Origin: DAOULT01 sp964646625
GTDB taxonomy: Bacteria > Chloroflexota > Anaerolineae > CAZYHC01
Length of the DNA stretch: 64,000 bases
Direction: 5' to 3'
NCBI GenBank assembly: GCA_964646625.1
Contig: CAZYHC010000003.1
Coordinates: 1-64,000, forward strand
Position numbers and translations under genes: made by a program
Shown here: positions 16,126 to 23,797 of the stretch, piece after piece
Layout: each line of letters starts with the position of its first letter
Numbering within the stretch: position 1 is the stretch's first letter
Notes under the pieces: generated by a model
Seen by the model: only the letters and a program-made list of their open reading frames with translations
Told to the model about the DNA's origin: nothing
The model's database searches: none

Positions 16126-16992
16126 CTAGACCATTTGTACCTTCTCCCACAGTTCACGGCTGATAATCGCTGGCACCTCAATTGTTAGCCATTGTGAACG
16201 CGGGTTTAGTTTTCCCCTATTTTGTCGCCCATAGTGCCAGAGACCGATATACGTCTCGTTGTTCAGGATACCCGTAATTGTCCCATGCGCCCATTGACCA
16301 AACCCACGCTTCTTAGGCGCGCGCTTGTGGATGTCCTGCCAGGTTGGTATACCCATTTCAGTCAACCTTTGAGCTATAGCCCTAAAGCCCAGCTCCTTGC
16401 CATTCTCATCCCCCTCGACGTACCAGGTGAAGATCAGGCGAACAATACGGGCTTCCGGCTCATAGATCACCAATGTCTTACCATCGTCTGACACACGATA
16501 GCCATACGGAGGCTGGTCTCCGTGCAGCATCACGGCCCCAGACTTCACAACCTGTCGTAGACCCCTGCTCATCCGCTCTTTGATTTTCTCCCGTTCATAC
16601 TCGGCAATCGTGGCCCTGATGTTCTTCATCAGGCTGCCCTCCGGCGTGTCGGGGTACTTCCCCATCACATACTCGATTTGAACGCCATGGCGCTTCAGCT
16701 CTTCCTCAACGATCAACTGTTTAGCCAAGCTTCGACTAAGCCGGTCTATCTCCCGTACCACCAAGATGTCGAACTCACCATTTCGTGCCATTTCGCGCAC
16801 CCGGTTCAGTTGCGGCAGTTCAAACGACGCGCCACTGGCCCCCCGGTCGTCCTCGGCCAGTTCCGTCACAACGCGCCAGCCATGGGACTGGGCATACTCC
16901 CGGCACATTTCCAACTGGCCATCCAAATTGCGGCCGTCTTTTCGCGTGTCGTCTTTGCTCACTCTGGCGTATAACACCGCTCGTTTACTCAT
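16126..16992 (-). pseudogene. Large serine recombinase, N-terminal catalytic part
   Basis: Starting at ATG 16992 (AAGGAGGAAACG upstream), residues 1-150 are a resolvase domain: KRAVLYARVSKDD with nucleophile Ser12, then DDRGASGASFELPQLNRV, ILVVREIDRLSRSLAKQL (the R-x-x-D-R-x-x-R-S motif) and ATIAEYEREKIKERMSRG. The recombinase domain begins at PPYGYRVSDDGKTL and continues through RLIFTWYVEG and NNETYIGLWHYG. It stops at IISRELWEKVQMV where the IS110 begins. It was once the integrase of the element to the right. Unless the IS110 excises, integration and excision should be blocked. Confidence 0.88.
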
Positions 16993-17031
16993 CGTTTCCT
17001 CCTTGTCTTGCTGTGGGTTTCGTCTTCAGTT

Positions 17032-17145
17032 TTGTCCTTCCACCAAACAATGGTATAATTACGGCTGGGAGAGAGTCCCAGGGCTAGCAAACCATAAGAC
17101 TCTCCCCCAGTCTGGGGCTTCAGGTCAAGCCTGAAGCCTCTTCAT
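17032..17145 (+). ncRNA. Candidate small RNA with promoter and terminal hairpin
   Basis: TTGTCC (17032-17037) and TATAAT (17054-17059) with a 16-bp spacer predict a transcript from about 17066. It can form CTGGGA/TCCCAG, CCCCAG/CTGGGG and a perfect 9-bp GGCTTCAGG/CCTGAAGCC hairpin (17116-17138) followed by a weak T tract. The promoter block CAAACAATGGTATAATTACG is nearly identical to the one before the MADS operon at 46311-46330. It runs antisense to the 3' end of the next gene. Confidence 0.4.
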
Positions 17146-17698
17146 TCAGGCGTCTGCGCTGCGCCTCCTCCAGGTGTTTCCGGCCGGGCATGATGATGCC
17201 GTCCGTTATGCCCTCCTCCTCAGTAGCCAGCCGGGTAGCCTCCACCCAGAGCCAGTCGAATTCCGAGTCATCGAAGGCGCAGGGCGCGAGAGGATATCCC
17301 ATACAATACCCCGCCGGGTATTTGCCGGGCTCCCTGCGCGCTCCTGGGTCCCCCACTCGGTCGCTGCACACCTCTGGCCTCACCCCCGCAAAGACGTGCC
17401 GGCAACACTTCCTCTCATCAAACCAGCGAACAGACTCGATGGGGACGTTTACGACCACTCCACCTGTCGCAATCTGTAGCTCATCCGGCTGAACACGTGG
17501 GTCTGATGCTATGGTCTCCAGAACTTCCGGTGGGAGTATCTCATCCATGACAACTCCAGTAAGCTGCTCTGCCAGTGTACAGCCTGCTTTTTCTTTCATA
17601 TCCTCCCAGCCTTCTTCGTCGAGAATGATGGCCTCGCGCTCCTCGGAGCGCACTTGGCCGCTATCCTTCGCTACGCCTACAAGTACTTTTTCACTCAT
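17120..17698 (-). CDS. Hypothetical protein of the integrated element
   Basis: This 192-residue protein has an AAGGAGG site nine bases before ATG 17698. The first half is acidic and helical (SEEREAIILDEEGWEDMKEK, LAEQLTGVVMDEILPPEVLE). A middle strand region GGVVVNVPIESVRWF is followed by four cysteines in ERKCCRHVFAGVRPEVC and KYPAGYCMGYPLAPCAF. The C-terminus is helical, and its last codons lie within the hairpin of the overlapping plus-strand RNA. I recognise no family. It is the first gene after the integrase on the same strand and lies 24 bp from the next small gene, so the two are probably cotranscribed. Confidence 0.5.
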   Translation of the reverse strand: MSEKVLVGVAKDSGQVRSEEREAIILDEEGWEDMKEKAGCTLAEQLTGVVMDEILPPEVLETIASDPRVQPDELQIATGGVVVNVPIESVRWFDERKCCRHVFAGVRPEVCSDRVGDPGARREPGKYPAGYCMGYPLAPCAFDDSEFDWLWVEATRLATEEEGITDGIIMPGRKHLEEAQRRRLNEEASGLT

Positions 17699-17722
17699 CG
17701 TTTGTGTCCTCCTTTCTCGATT

Positions 17723-18016
17723 TTACCCGGTCGGTATTGAGCATAGCTGCTCTTCGCCAACAGGGTGGCTGTGGAGGATGGTCCCTGCTGGGCTATCCTC
17801 TGTTTCGAGTACGTGCTGCATCCCCCTTTCCCCCAGGATCAGGATTGTCTCCCGGCTCTCCAGGCCGATGGCCTTGCAGACGTCAGACAACAGCAGTACG
17901 GCGTTTAGCTCGACGTGCGGCCATAGTTCTTCGTCGCACCCTGTCTCTAACTCCTTACGCAGCACCACAAGCCCTTCCACAGCTTTCCTACGAGCTTCAA
18001 GATCAAGCTCAGCCAT
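17723..18016 (-). CDS. Hypothetical protein of the integrated element
   Basis: A 97-residue protein with AAGGAG nine bases before its ATG. It is mostly helical: LEARRKAVEGLVVLRKELET, then ELNAVLLLSDVCKAIGL and ETILILGERGMQHVLETED. The sequence between suggests a small helical bundle, but there are no catalytic motifs or metal ligands. It sits between the membrane-bound winged-helix gene and the previous hypothetical on the same strand. No family recognised. Confidence 0.5.
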   Translation of the reverse strand: MAELDLEARRKAVEGLVVLRKELETGCDEELWPHVELNAVLLLSDVCKAIGLESRETILILGERGMQHVLETEDSPAGTILHSHPVGEEQLCSIPTG

Positions 18017-18157
18017 TCTGGCACTCTCCTTTCTGTTCTCACTAATCGGTACTCAATTGGTTTGTAGTCTATGGGCATTTTAACTTAACCTCCTCCGCAT
18101 AATATGTGGTGTGTGGGGTGCCAACCCACCGTCAATTTGACACTTTTGGTAAGCGTT

Positions 18158-18985
18158 TCACCTCCCGTCCAAAACTTCAACCCCTTGTCCATCGTTTCGT
18201 CTAATCAGGCCCTCAGTTTCCAACTCGGCCAGATAGTTGTAGACAGTTTGCCTGGCACAACCAATTTTCTTCGCCAAATCACTTACTTTGTAAAGAGGAT
18301 CCTGTGAAAAAGCATCCAATATAGCGCGCCGGGTCTCCTCTTTGGACTTCCGCCTGGACACAGGTTTGGACTCTTTATTGGACTGTCCATTAGACACCTG
18401 TTGTCCATTTTGTCCATTGGACACCTGGTTGGACAGACGTTTGGACAGTCTATTTTGACGCCTCTTCTCTTTCTCTCGTTTCCGCTCTTCAAAGAAGAGA
18501 GCAGTGGCAATCTTCTCCCCTTCGCCGAAGGCGAAAACAGCGGTGAGGCAGGGAGCGATGATACCCAACACTACGGAGATAGCCAGCACACCCCAGACTC
18601 CAGACCAGGCCAGCAACTTAACCGGCTGCCCTCTCTCGAAGAAATAGGCGATGTTTCCCAGAGCAGACACCGAACCCAGGGCCAGCACCACAATCCACAG
18701 GTACAGGGTCGGTTGCTGATAGATATTTTCCTCTTTAGTCCCTCTTTTCCTGGCCTCATGGCGTTCCCTGGCGTTTTCGGTCACGCGCCTGATAAGCTCG
18801 TAGGTTTTGACTCCCAGGCCGATTTCCACCACGGCAGTCATCAGGTGAGCGGTGAAATCCCCTGTGTAACGGGCGATGAGCCATTGGAGGTGCGCATAGT
18901 TGGAAGCCAGGATGAGCCAGAAGAGGATTTTGGCCCATATTCCATAAAGGGCACTTTCAAACTGAGCGTAACTGGGAAGTTTCAT
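18158..18985 (-). CDS. Membrane-anchored winged-helix regulator
   Basis: The 275-residue protein has about four membrane segments: residues 15-34, 45-62, 92-112 and 125-172 (WSGVWGVLAISVVLGIIAPC). A basic linker RKREKEKRRQNRLSKRLSN leads to Ser/Asn/Gln-rich repeats (QVSNGQ...QQVSNGQSN). The last 65 residues are a winged helix: RRAILDAFSQDPLYKVSDLA, KKIGCARQTVYNYLAELETE and GLIRRNDGQGVEVL. The order resembles membrane-tethered regulators where the DNA-binding head follows the anchor. The linker DNA is built of TTGGACA/TGTCCA repeats. It could tie element DNA to the membrane. AGAGGAAAGG precedes the ATG. Confidence 0.65.
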   Translation of the reverse strand: MKLPSYAQFESALYGIWAKILFWLILASNYAHLQWLIARYTGDFTAHLMTAVVEIGLGVKTYELIRRVTENARERHEARKRGTKEENIYQQPTLYLWIVVLALGSVSALGNIAYFFERGQPVKLLAWSGVWGVLAISVVLGIIAPCLTAVFAFGEGEKIATALFFEERKREKEKRRQNRLSKRLSNQVSNGQNGQQVSNGQSNKESKPVSRRKSKEETRRAILDAFSQDPLYKVSDLAKKIGCARQTVYNYLAELETEGLIRRNDGQGVEVLDGR

Positions 18986-19030
18986 TTCAACTTTCCTTTC
19001 CTCTCAATCGATCCCTCGGTTATCTCCTTA

Positions 19031-19072
19031 TAAAAACGAAAACGGCCTTTCCGCTGACTGAGCAGAAAGGCC
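19031..19072 (-). terminator. Rho-independent terminator
   Basis: On the minus strand GGCCTTTC and GAAAGGCC form an 8-bp stem (19065-19072 with 19044-19051), followed by GTTTTCGTTTTTA. It ends transcription from the 19204-19593 gene before the next one. Confidence 0.8.
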
Positions 19073-19078
19073 CCAAAG

Positions 19079-19195
19079 TTGCGCTACTACTGGTCTGATG
19101 ATATAATGTGTATAGCCTGATCCGCTGTGGATCTTTGATGCGTCAGCGGGTTGGGTTAGGCCCATTGTCCTGTGTCCGCAGGACTTTGGGCCGAT
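19079..19195 (+). ncRNA. Candidate small structured RNA
   Basis: TTGCGC (19079-19084), 17 bp, TATAAT (19102-19107) predict a start near 19114. The transcript has CCGCTG/CAGCGG and GATCC/GGATC alternatives and a strong interrupted hairpin GGCCCA-GTCCTG/CAGGAC-TGGGCC (19159-19192). The -35 TTGCGC is shared with the promoter before the MADS operon. The hairpin could equally be a terminator-like end for the opposing gene. Confidence 0.35.
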
Positions 19196-19203
19196 AGCTT
19201 TAT

Positions 19204-19593
19204 CTAAGCTTGCTGCAAGCCTTGAAGAAATTCTTTAATTGTAATGAGTCTGCCAAGCTCCTCGTGAGGATAAACATCTACTGGAAGTTGCCCTTCTTCC
19301 TCATAGACAAGAAGAGCGGGCACCCCCTTGCCAAAGAAAGCCCCACTCTGTCTTCTACTCCCGAATATCTGCCGAACTCTATACCCCATACGCCCTTTCA
19401 CTATTGAAGGAGTACAAGCTTCTGTATAGACCTTGTAAATCTCCCCTGGAGACATTACATTTGTGTCTATTTCCTCGCACTCAATGCCCTTCTCCTTTAG
19501 AGAGGTTAAAAGCCCTGGAACCTCACTAAATCCCTTATTGGCCGGGACGCTGAGTACTTGCTCATCAGGATTATAATACAGCTTGAGCAGCAT
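19204..19593 (-). CDS. Hypothetical, possibly thioredoxin-like fold
   Basis: The 129-residue protein reads MLLKLYYNPDEQVLSVPANK, then VPGLLTSLKEKGIECEEIDT and NVMSPGEIYKVYTEACTPSI, with GKGVPALLVYEEEGQLPVDV before a final helix ITIKEFLQGLQQA. The strand-helix-strand opening and the GVPALLVYE strand preceded by a basic loop suggest a thioredoxin-like fold without a CxxC. Only two cysteines are present. The role is unknown. It has its own strong promoter and a G-rich leader. Confidence 0.55.
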   Translation of the reverse strand: MLLKLYYNPDEQVLSVPANKGFSEVPGLLTSLKEKGIECEEIDTNVMSPGEIYKVYTEACTPSIVKGRMGYRVRQIFGSRRQSGAFFGKGVPALLVYEEEGQLPVDVYPHEELGRLITIKEFLQGLQQA

Positions 19594-19626
19594 ATTCCTG
19601 TTGTTCTCCTTCTATCTCTTACCTCT

Positions 19627-19684
19627 CCCCCCCTACCTCCCCTACCCTCCCCTATATGATAGCACACCTTCGATTTTTTGTCAA
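19627..19684 (-). promoter_or_regulatory. Promoter and G-quadruplex-prone leader
   Basis: TTGACA (19679-19684), 17 bp, TATCAT (19656-19661) on the minus strand. The leader then contains G-runs of 4, 3, 4 and 7 within 19627-19652, which fits a (G3+N1-7)4 quadruplex, followed by an AAGGAG ribosome binding site. Confidence 0.6.
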
Positions 19685-19746
19685 ATCGACCCTTGCCCCC
19701 CTGGCCGTCGGACACCGCCCAAGAGGAACTGGGTTAACTGAGGTGA

Positions 19747-19941
19747 TCAAGGCATCTCGCCCTTCTCTTGCTCACCGGGCTTCTCCTGGTCATCGCTCCT
19801 GTCTGGCTCATCAGATCTTCTCCGAGCAGCAAGCCGCAACAGGAGACTGTAGACTCTCCCCAAACGGGCGCGATACTCTTCTTCTGAAACACCATCAGCC
19901 TTCTGCCAGATGATTTTGTTTTCGGACGATTGGTCACTCAT
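19747..19941 (-). CDS. Small charged hypothetical protein
   Basis: A 64-residue protein, start ATG 19941 with AGGAGG eight bases upstream. It reads MSDQSSENKIIWQKADGVSE, EEYRARLGRVYSLLLRLAAR and a highly charged Asp/Lys/Glu tail. The central helix is amphipathic. It ends the long minus-strand operon that includes the HORMA and VirD4-like genes. No family recognised. Confidence 0.5.
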   Translation of the reverse strand: MSDQSSENKIIWQKADGVSEEEYRARLGRVYSLLLRLAARRRSDEPDRSDDQEKPGEQEKGEMP

Positions 19942-19969
19942 TTCACCGCCCTCCTTCCCGGCAAACCTG

Positions 19970-20245
19970 CTAACCTTTCTTCAATTTGTTCAGTTCAGTT
20001 ACGATCCACGAAATGTAAGCACCCACCAGAACCTGTCTCTCGCGGGCATCCAACCCCTGGTTGAAAAGCTTCTCAGGAAACGGAGGAATCAACTCCCCCT
20101 CTTCCAGCTTCCGAGGAGCGAAGTTGGAGAGATCGCCTTCCGGCTGGCACTCAGTCACACATTTCTCTTTGAGATGGTTTGCGCACCGGCTGCATACCGG
20201 CAGCGACGTTCCGCCAATGGCGTCCACGAATTCTCTCTCTTTCAT
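19970..20245 (-). CDS. Small cysteine-containing hypothetical protein
   Basis: The 91-residue protein begins MKEREFVDAIGGTSLPVCSR and has CxxC...C...C spaced as CSRCANHLKEKCVTEC, followed by NFAPRKLEEGELIPPFPEKL and a C-terminal helix ARERQVLVGAYISWIVTELN. The cysteines suggest a small zinc site or a metal cluster. AGGAG precedes the ATG. It lies 23 bp after the replication-relaxation gene in the same operon. Confidence 0.55.
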   Translation of the reverse strand: MKEREFVDAIGGTSLPVCSRCANHLKEKCVTECQPEGDLSNFAPRKLEEGELIPPFPEKLFNQGLDARERQVLVGAYISWIVTELNKLKKG

Positions 20246-20268
20246 GAAGCTCCTGACTATGAAGGGAG

Positions 20269-21144
20269 TTACTCCACCAGGCAGTATTCCCCTTCATAGC
20301 CAGCTACCTGCCAGACCGGTTCAGTCAAGACTTTCTCAGGAGTAGCCTGAGCGAAGGTAGTGAACCAGAAAGTCCTCCCTCCTCCAGCCTTTTCGGTGGT
20401 CTTCTTGAGGTTAGCCAGGCGCTTTTCGCCTGTAGTCACGGTCAACACTCTCAAACTCCGCGTCCTGTACCTGGCCTGGTATTTGCCACTCTGGTAATAC
20501 TCGTGGTAAGCTCGAATCTTCTGCATCCAACGCTTGTTGGCGATGGTAGCTCGATCTACCTCCATAAAGAAGTGCGCCCTCCTGCCCGGCCAGTGGAGGA
20601 CGAAATAGCCGTCGGCTATCACCGCCACCCGCTGCTTTCTCCCCCCAGCTCCGGGGATATAGACAAGTTCTTGCTTCTTGCCATGCTCTCTCTTCAGCTC
20701 TCGCTCATCAACCCATTCCTGAAGCTGGCAACCTGTCCCCCGACAGGCCAGCACCAAGGCGATCCTGACGCCGTTCACCGCCAGGGTATGCTCCAGAAAC
20801 TGCCAGCCTGCCCTGTTGTCTTTTCTCTTCCAACTCACTGCGTCTCGATCAACCCCCAGCTCGGAAGCCACCAGGTCTGCTCCTCTCTCGTCCAGGCAGT
20901 AGACCAGCTTCCCTCTCCCAAACTGCACCGCAGTGAAAACCCGGTCGAGATAACCATGCTGATAGAGCCTGACCAGGCGGTATTGAGCCACCCACCTGCT
21001 GGGGAAAAAAAGAGCCTGTATCTGATCCTGGCGCAGAAAGCGGTATTCATACACCGCCTTGACCACCTCTCTATCCCTTGCGGTCAACTTCATCGACGGC
21101 GGGTCAGCCACCCGTTTGTGTCTGGGAAGTCTGGTCTTCTTCAT
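20269..21144 (-). CDS. Replication-relaxation family protein
   Basis: The 291-residue protein opens with a winged helix: KLTARDREVVKAVYEYRFLR, QDQIQALFFPSRWVAQYRLV and RLYQHGYLDRVF, then CLDERGADLVASELGVD. The central part has HTLAVNGVRIALVLAC and later PDGYFVL-like VIADGYFVLHWPGRRAHFFM and EVDRATIANKRWMQKIRAYH. This order matches Replic_Relax (PF13814) proteins, found on plasmids and conjugative elements and needed for their maintenance. The E-D pattern (FMEVDRAT) recalls a nuclease fold, but catalysis has not been shown to my knowledge. Its start overlaps the VirD4-like gene by 41 bp. Confidence 0.8.
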   Translation of the reverse strand: MKKTRLPRHKRVADPPSMKLTARDREVVKAVYEYRFLRQDQIQALFFPSRWVAQYRLVRLYQHGYLDRVFTAVQFGRGKLVYCLDERGADLVASELGVDRDAVSWKRKDNRAGWQFLEHTLAVNGVRIALVLACRGTGCQLQEWVDERELKREHGKKQELVYIPGAGGRKQRVAVIADGYFVLHWPGRRAHFFMEVDRATIANKRWMQKIRAYHEYYQSGKYQARYRTRSLRVLTVTTGEKRLANLKKTTEKAGGGRTFWFTTFAQATPEKVLTEPVWQVAGYEGEYCLVE

Positions 21145-22942
21145 AGTAGACTGGCTCCTTTCTGTCCTTGGCCCTGGCCGCTCTCCCTCGTATGGCCTTC
21201 TCTACCTCCGCTCTGGGCCGGCCATAGACCTGTCTCGACCTCTCCCTTATTCGCTCGGCGATAGCCCTGCCCCTCCTGGGCAGAAAATCGGCGGCCGGGA
21301 GGGTTCTGATCGTATACTCAAACAAATCCTGTCCTCTTACCAGCTTACACCTTGCTTGATAGTTGGGCAAGAGGGTCAATTCGTTGACCCTTTCGGCCTC
21401 CACGTCGCTGTACAGCCGGGGCTTGTCGTAGACAGGTTCAGACTGGCCGCTGGGCACCATACAGGGGTCTTCAGCCAAAAAAAGCCCCAGCGGTGTCAGA
21501 ATAATCCGCAGGTCACTTCTATCAAACCCTGCGGCCTCCAGTTCCGAATAACTACCAAATTTACCGAAGATTCGCTGCAAACATTCGCTTTTCCGGTGGG
21601 ATCTTTCATCAGGGTTAAACATGTCAGAGGTCATCAGATAGTACAGACAGCTCTCTATTTCCTCTTCAATGGCTTTCATCCGCGCCTGTGGCGGCAAGGT
21701 CAAAGAGCTAAACTTTCGGTATTGGTCCTGGTAGAATCTTTCCAGAGAGAAAAGAAAGCTGTCCAGATGTCTGAGAAGGGTTATAACCCGGGGGTCAGAA
21801 TGACCCGCCCGCCGCAAATGCTCCACAGGCCTGGGGGCATAGGTCATGATGGGCTTTTCGCCGATCACCAGGGGCGGGGGCGGAGTGCAATCGAACTCCC
21901 TGGCTAGCGCCAGGGCATCGTCGGGCGTCACTCGAAAGACGATTTTGTTAGCCACGTTCAGGGTGGAGCCCTGGTTGAGCCTGTCGAGCTGGCCTCGAAA
22001 TTGATGGGCCACCAGGCAGTCGATGCCGAACTTCCGGGCCTCGACCTGGAGCACGGGAAAAGCGGAGGACACAAAGCGCTGGTATTCGTCGGCAATCAGG
22101 TGAAAAGGCCGATAGCTCCTGGTCGTTTCATCTGCGCGGGAAAAGGCGGCGTCAAGGATCTGGCCCACGATGATCGAGCCTAAGAACTCAGCGTTTTCCT
22201 CCCCCAGCAAACCCACCGGCAGCTTGATCAGCAGCACCTTTCCCTGGTCCATGATTTGGCGGAAGTCGAGGCTACTCTTCGCCTGGCCGAAGATGTTCCT
22301 GAGCAGGGTGTTGGTCAGAAAACGGTCTAACTTGTTCAGGCTGGAGGCCGCGATTTCGTCCTGGATGCGGGGAGACTTGCGGTTGAAATCCTGCCAGAAG
22401 TCCCGGGCCTGGGGGTTGGTCACCCTGGACAGCAGAGGCTCTCGATACTCTCTATCGGTCAAGAAGCGCCAGGTTTCGGCCAGGGTGTAGCCCTGGTTTT
22501 CGATGAACACGATAGCCAGGTTGCGCAGCAGGTCAGACATGCGGGGGGCGACTCTGAAGGACTCCGGGAAAACCCTTTCCAGGGCCTTGTAGAACACGTC
22601 CGACATGCGGTCCACCACGGCGGGATTGCACACCTCGGTACACTCGAAAAGGTTGAGTCCAAAAGGCCGCTCCACGTCCAGCGGATCCCACAGAATCACG
22701 TCCTGTTCCCGCTCCTGGGGGATGCAACGCAAGATCTGTTCCGTCACCCCGCCGTGAGGATCCAGAAAGCAGAGCCCGTCGTCGCTCCTGACGTCGGCCA
22801 GGGCGATGTTTAAAAGCAGAGTGGTCTTCCCCACCCCGGTGGTGCCAAGTATGTAGAGGTGTTGCTTTCTCTCCTCAACTGAAAGGGTCACCCATTGGCC
22901 GGTCTCCAGATCCTCCCCTAATATGATTCCTTTCTCAGCCAT
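21104..22942 (-). CDS. VirD4/TraD-like conjugative ATPase
   Basis: This 612-residue ATPase has Walker A ILGTTGVGKTTLLLNIALAD (about residue 34), GLCFLDPHGGVTEQILR just after, the coupling-protein helix NKLDRFLTNTLLRNIFGQ, and Walker B FHLIADEYQRFVSSAF near residue 300, followed by ARKFGIDCLVAHQFRGQLDR. This is the HerA/VirD4/TraG group that pumps DNA. Unlike classical VirD4 it lacks N-terminal membrane helices, so it may be soluble or use a partner. It is paralogous to the 36565-38025 gene. Start ATG 22942 follows GGGGAGG. Confidence 0.85.
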   Translation of the reverse strand: MAEKGIILGEDLETGQWVTLSVEERKQHLYILGTTGVGKTTLLLNIALADVRSDDGLCFLDPHGGVTEQILRCIPQEREQDVILWDPLDVERPFGLNLFECTEVCNPAVVDRMSDVFYKALERVFPESFRVAPRMSDLLRNLAIVFIENQGYTLAETWRFLTDREYREPLLSRVTNPQARDFWQDFNRKSPRIQDEIAASSLNKLDRFLTNTLLRNIFGQAKSSLDFRQIMDQGKVLLIKLPVGLLGEENAEFLGSIIVGQILDAAFSRADETTRSYRPFHLIADEYQRFVSSAFPVLQVEARKFGIDCLVAHQFRGQLDRLNQGSTLNVANKIVFRVTPDDALALAREFDCTPPPPLVIGEKPIMTYAPRPVEHLRRAGHSDPRVITLLRHLDSFLFSLERFYQDQYRKFSSLTLPPQARMKAIEEEIESCLYYLMTSDMFNPDERSHRKSECLQRIFGKFGSYSELEAAGFDRSDLRIILTPLGLFLAEDPCMVPSGQSEPVYDKPRLYSDVEAERVNELTLLPNYQARCKLVRGQDLFEYTIRTLPAADFLPRRGRAIAERIRERSRQVYGRPRAEVEKAIRGRAARAKDRKEPVYYEEDQTSQTQTGG

Positions 22943-23018
22943 GGTCTGATTCCTCCCCTAAGAAAGTTTTGCAGGCCCATCGAGCAGACTGTGATGGGCC
23001 TGCAAGCTTCTCAAGCCT

Positions 23019-23537
23019 TTACCACCACTCGCTGCCGAGATAAACCAGGCTGGTGCCGATGTCGCCATACCCCCAACTGGCCAGGATGGCCTTTTTAGCC
23101 TCGTTCAATTCCTTAAACTCACAGGGCCCCCAGCCAGGAACTTCAGAGGCCCAGGATTCCAGGTTAACCTTCACCTGGTAGCTCACCCCTTCAGGCAGGG
23201 CGCCCAATTTGCGGCAAAACTCTCTCAGCTTCTCCACGTTGAGCTTCTCCACTTCCTGGAGAGGATCGGTGCGGTAGATGAAGTCGAATTGAAAAACCTC
23301 CAGCGCTTTGTCACTCTCCGGCCTGGAGACTTCCAGGAGCAGGAATTGAAGCGATTCCTCGGACAGCCAGACAAACAGACCCTTCTCAATACATTCACGC
23401 TCATTTGTCAGGTAGTATAAGCCAAGTCCCCTTTCCCTGGCGATTTCCAGGAGAGCTTTGAACACCATGTTGACCGTAAAATTAACACTGGCGGTCAACA
23501 GATCAACCCCTACTTTCTCCACAGTGTGCACCGTCAT
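23019..23537 (-). CDS. Bacterial HORMA-domain protein
   Basis: The 172-residue protein begins MTVHTVEKVGVDLLTASVNF with the long helix VFKALLEIARERGLGLYYLT, then ECIEKGLFVWLSEESLQFLL and LEVSRPESDKALEVFQFDF. The C-terminus SWASEVPGWGPCEFKELNEA and YGDIGTSLVYLG matches the end of bacterial HORMA family 1, where this part forms the movable safety belt. In CBASS immunity such proteins bind a peptide and switch on a CD-NTase, and TRIP13 resets them. Here a TRIP13-like ATPase lies just upstream in the operon but no cyclase is present. AAAGGAG precedes ATG 23537. Confidence 0.75.
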   Translation of the reverse strand: MTVHTVEKVGVDLLTASVNFTVNMVFKALLEIARERGLGLYYLTNERECIEKGLFVWLSEESLQFLLLEVSRPESDKALEVFQFDFIYRTDPLQEVEKLNVEKLREFCRKLGALPEGVSYQVKVNLESWASEVPGWGPCEFKELNEAKKAILASWGYGDIGTSLVYLGSEWW

Positions 23538-23578
23538 GATAAAACACTCCTTTCTTTTTGGTTTGAGCTTTTGATCGG

Positions 23579-23797
23579 TTATTCCGATTTGAAGACTACG
23601 CTGGTCAATGATTCATGCTGTCGACAAATCACCTCCTGCTTTCCAGCAGCACCGATTTTGATAACTACGTCCACCTTAATGCCGAAGAAAATCAGCGTCG
23701 TTTTCCATAACAGATAGAGGTTGGAGCAATCGTTTTTCGATCCCCGATCGGCTGGAATCGGCGCTCCTGCTCCTGCTTTCTTCACGGTTTTGGTCAT
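23579..23797 (-). CDS. Small protein between TRIP13-like and HORMA genes
   Basis: A 72-residue product starting at ATG 23797, which overlaps the TRIP13-like stop (ATGA) and has AGGAGG nine bases upstream. It begins MTKTVKKAGAGAPIPADRGS, is basic at the start, and has a central hydrophobic LYLLWKTTLIFFGIKVDVVI strand-like stretch. No family is recognised. The position between a HORMA protein and its remodeller makes it a candidate HORMA ligand (closure-motif donor); this is speculation. Confidence 0.5.
   Translation of the reverse strand: MTKTVKKAGAGAPIPADRGSKNDCSNLYLLWKTTLIFFGIKVDVVIKIGAAGKQEVICRQHESLTSVVFKSE

Larger units (their letters stand above)
14251..16128 (-). mobile_element. IS110-family insertion sequence inside the serine recombinase gene
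   Basis: The recombinase frame breaks at EKVQMV-stop (16126) and resumes at VAKKERNKEM (about 14245). The intervening 1.87 kb holds one DEDD transposase and about 450 bp of non-coding DNA on its 5' side. Related sequences of about 20 bp occur at both borders in the same orientation: minus-strand TAGAGGGAGGTTCTCTCTTT near 16112-16128 and TAGAGGGATAGCTCTCTCTT near 14251-14268. As usual for IS110, there are no terminal inverted repeats. Confidence 0.8.
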
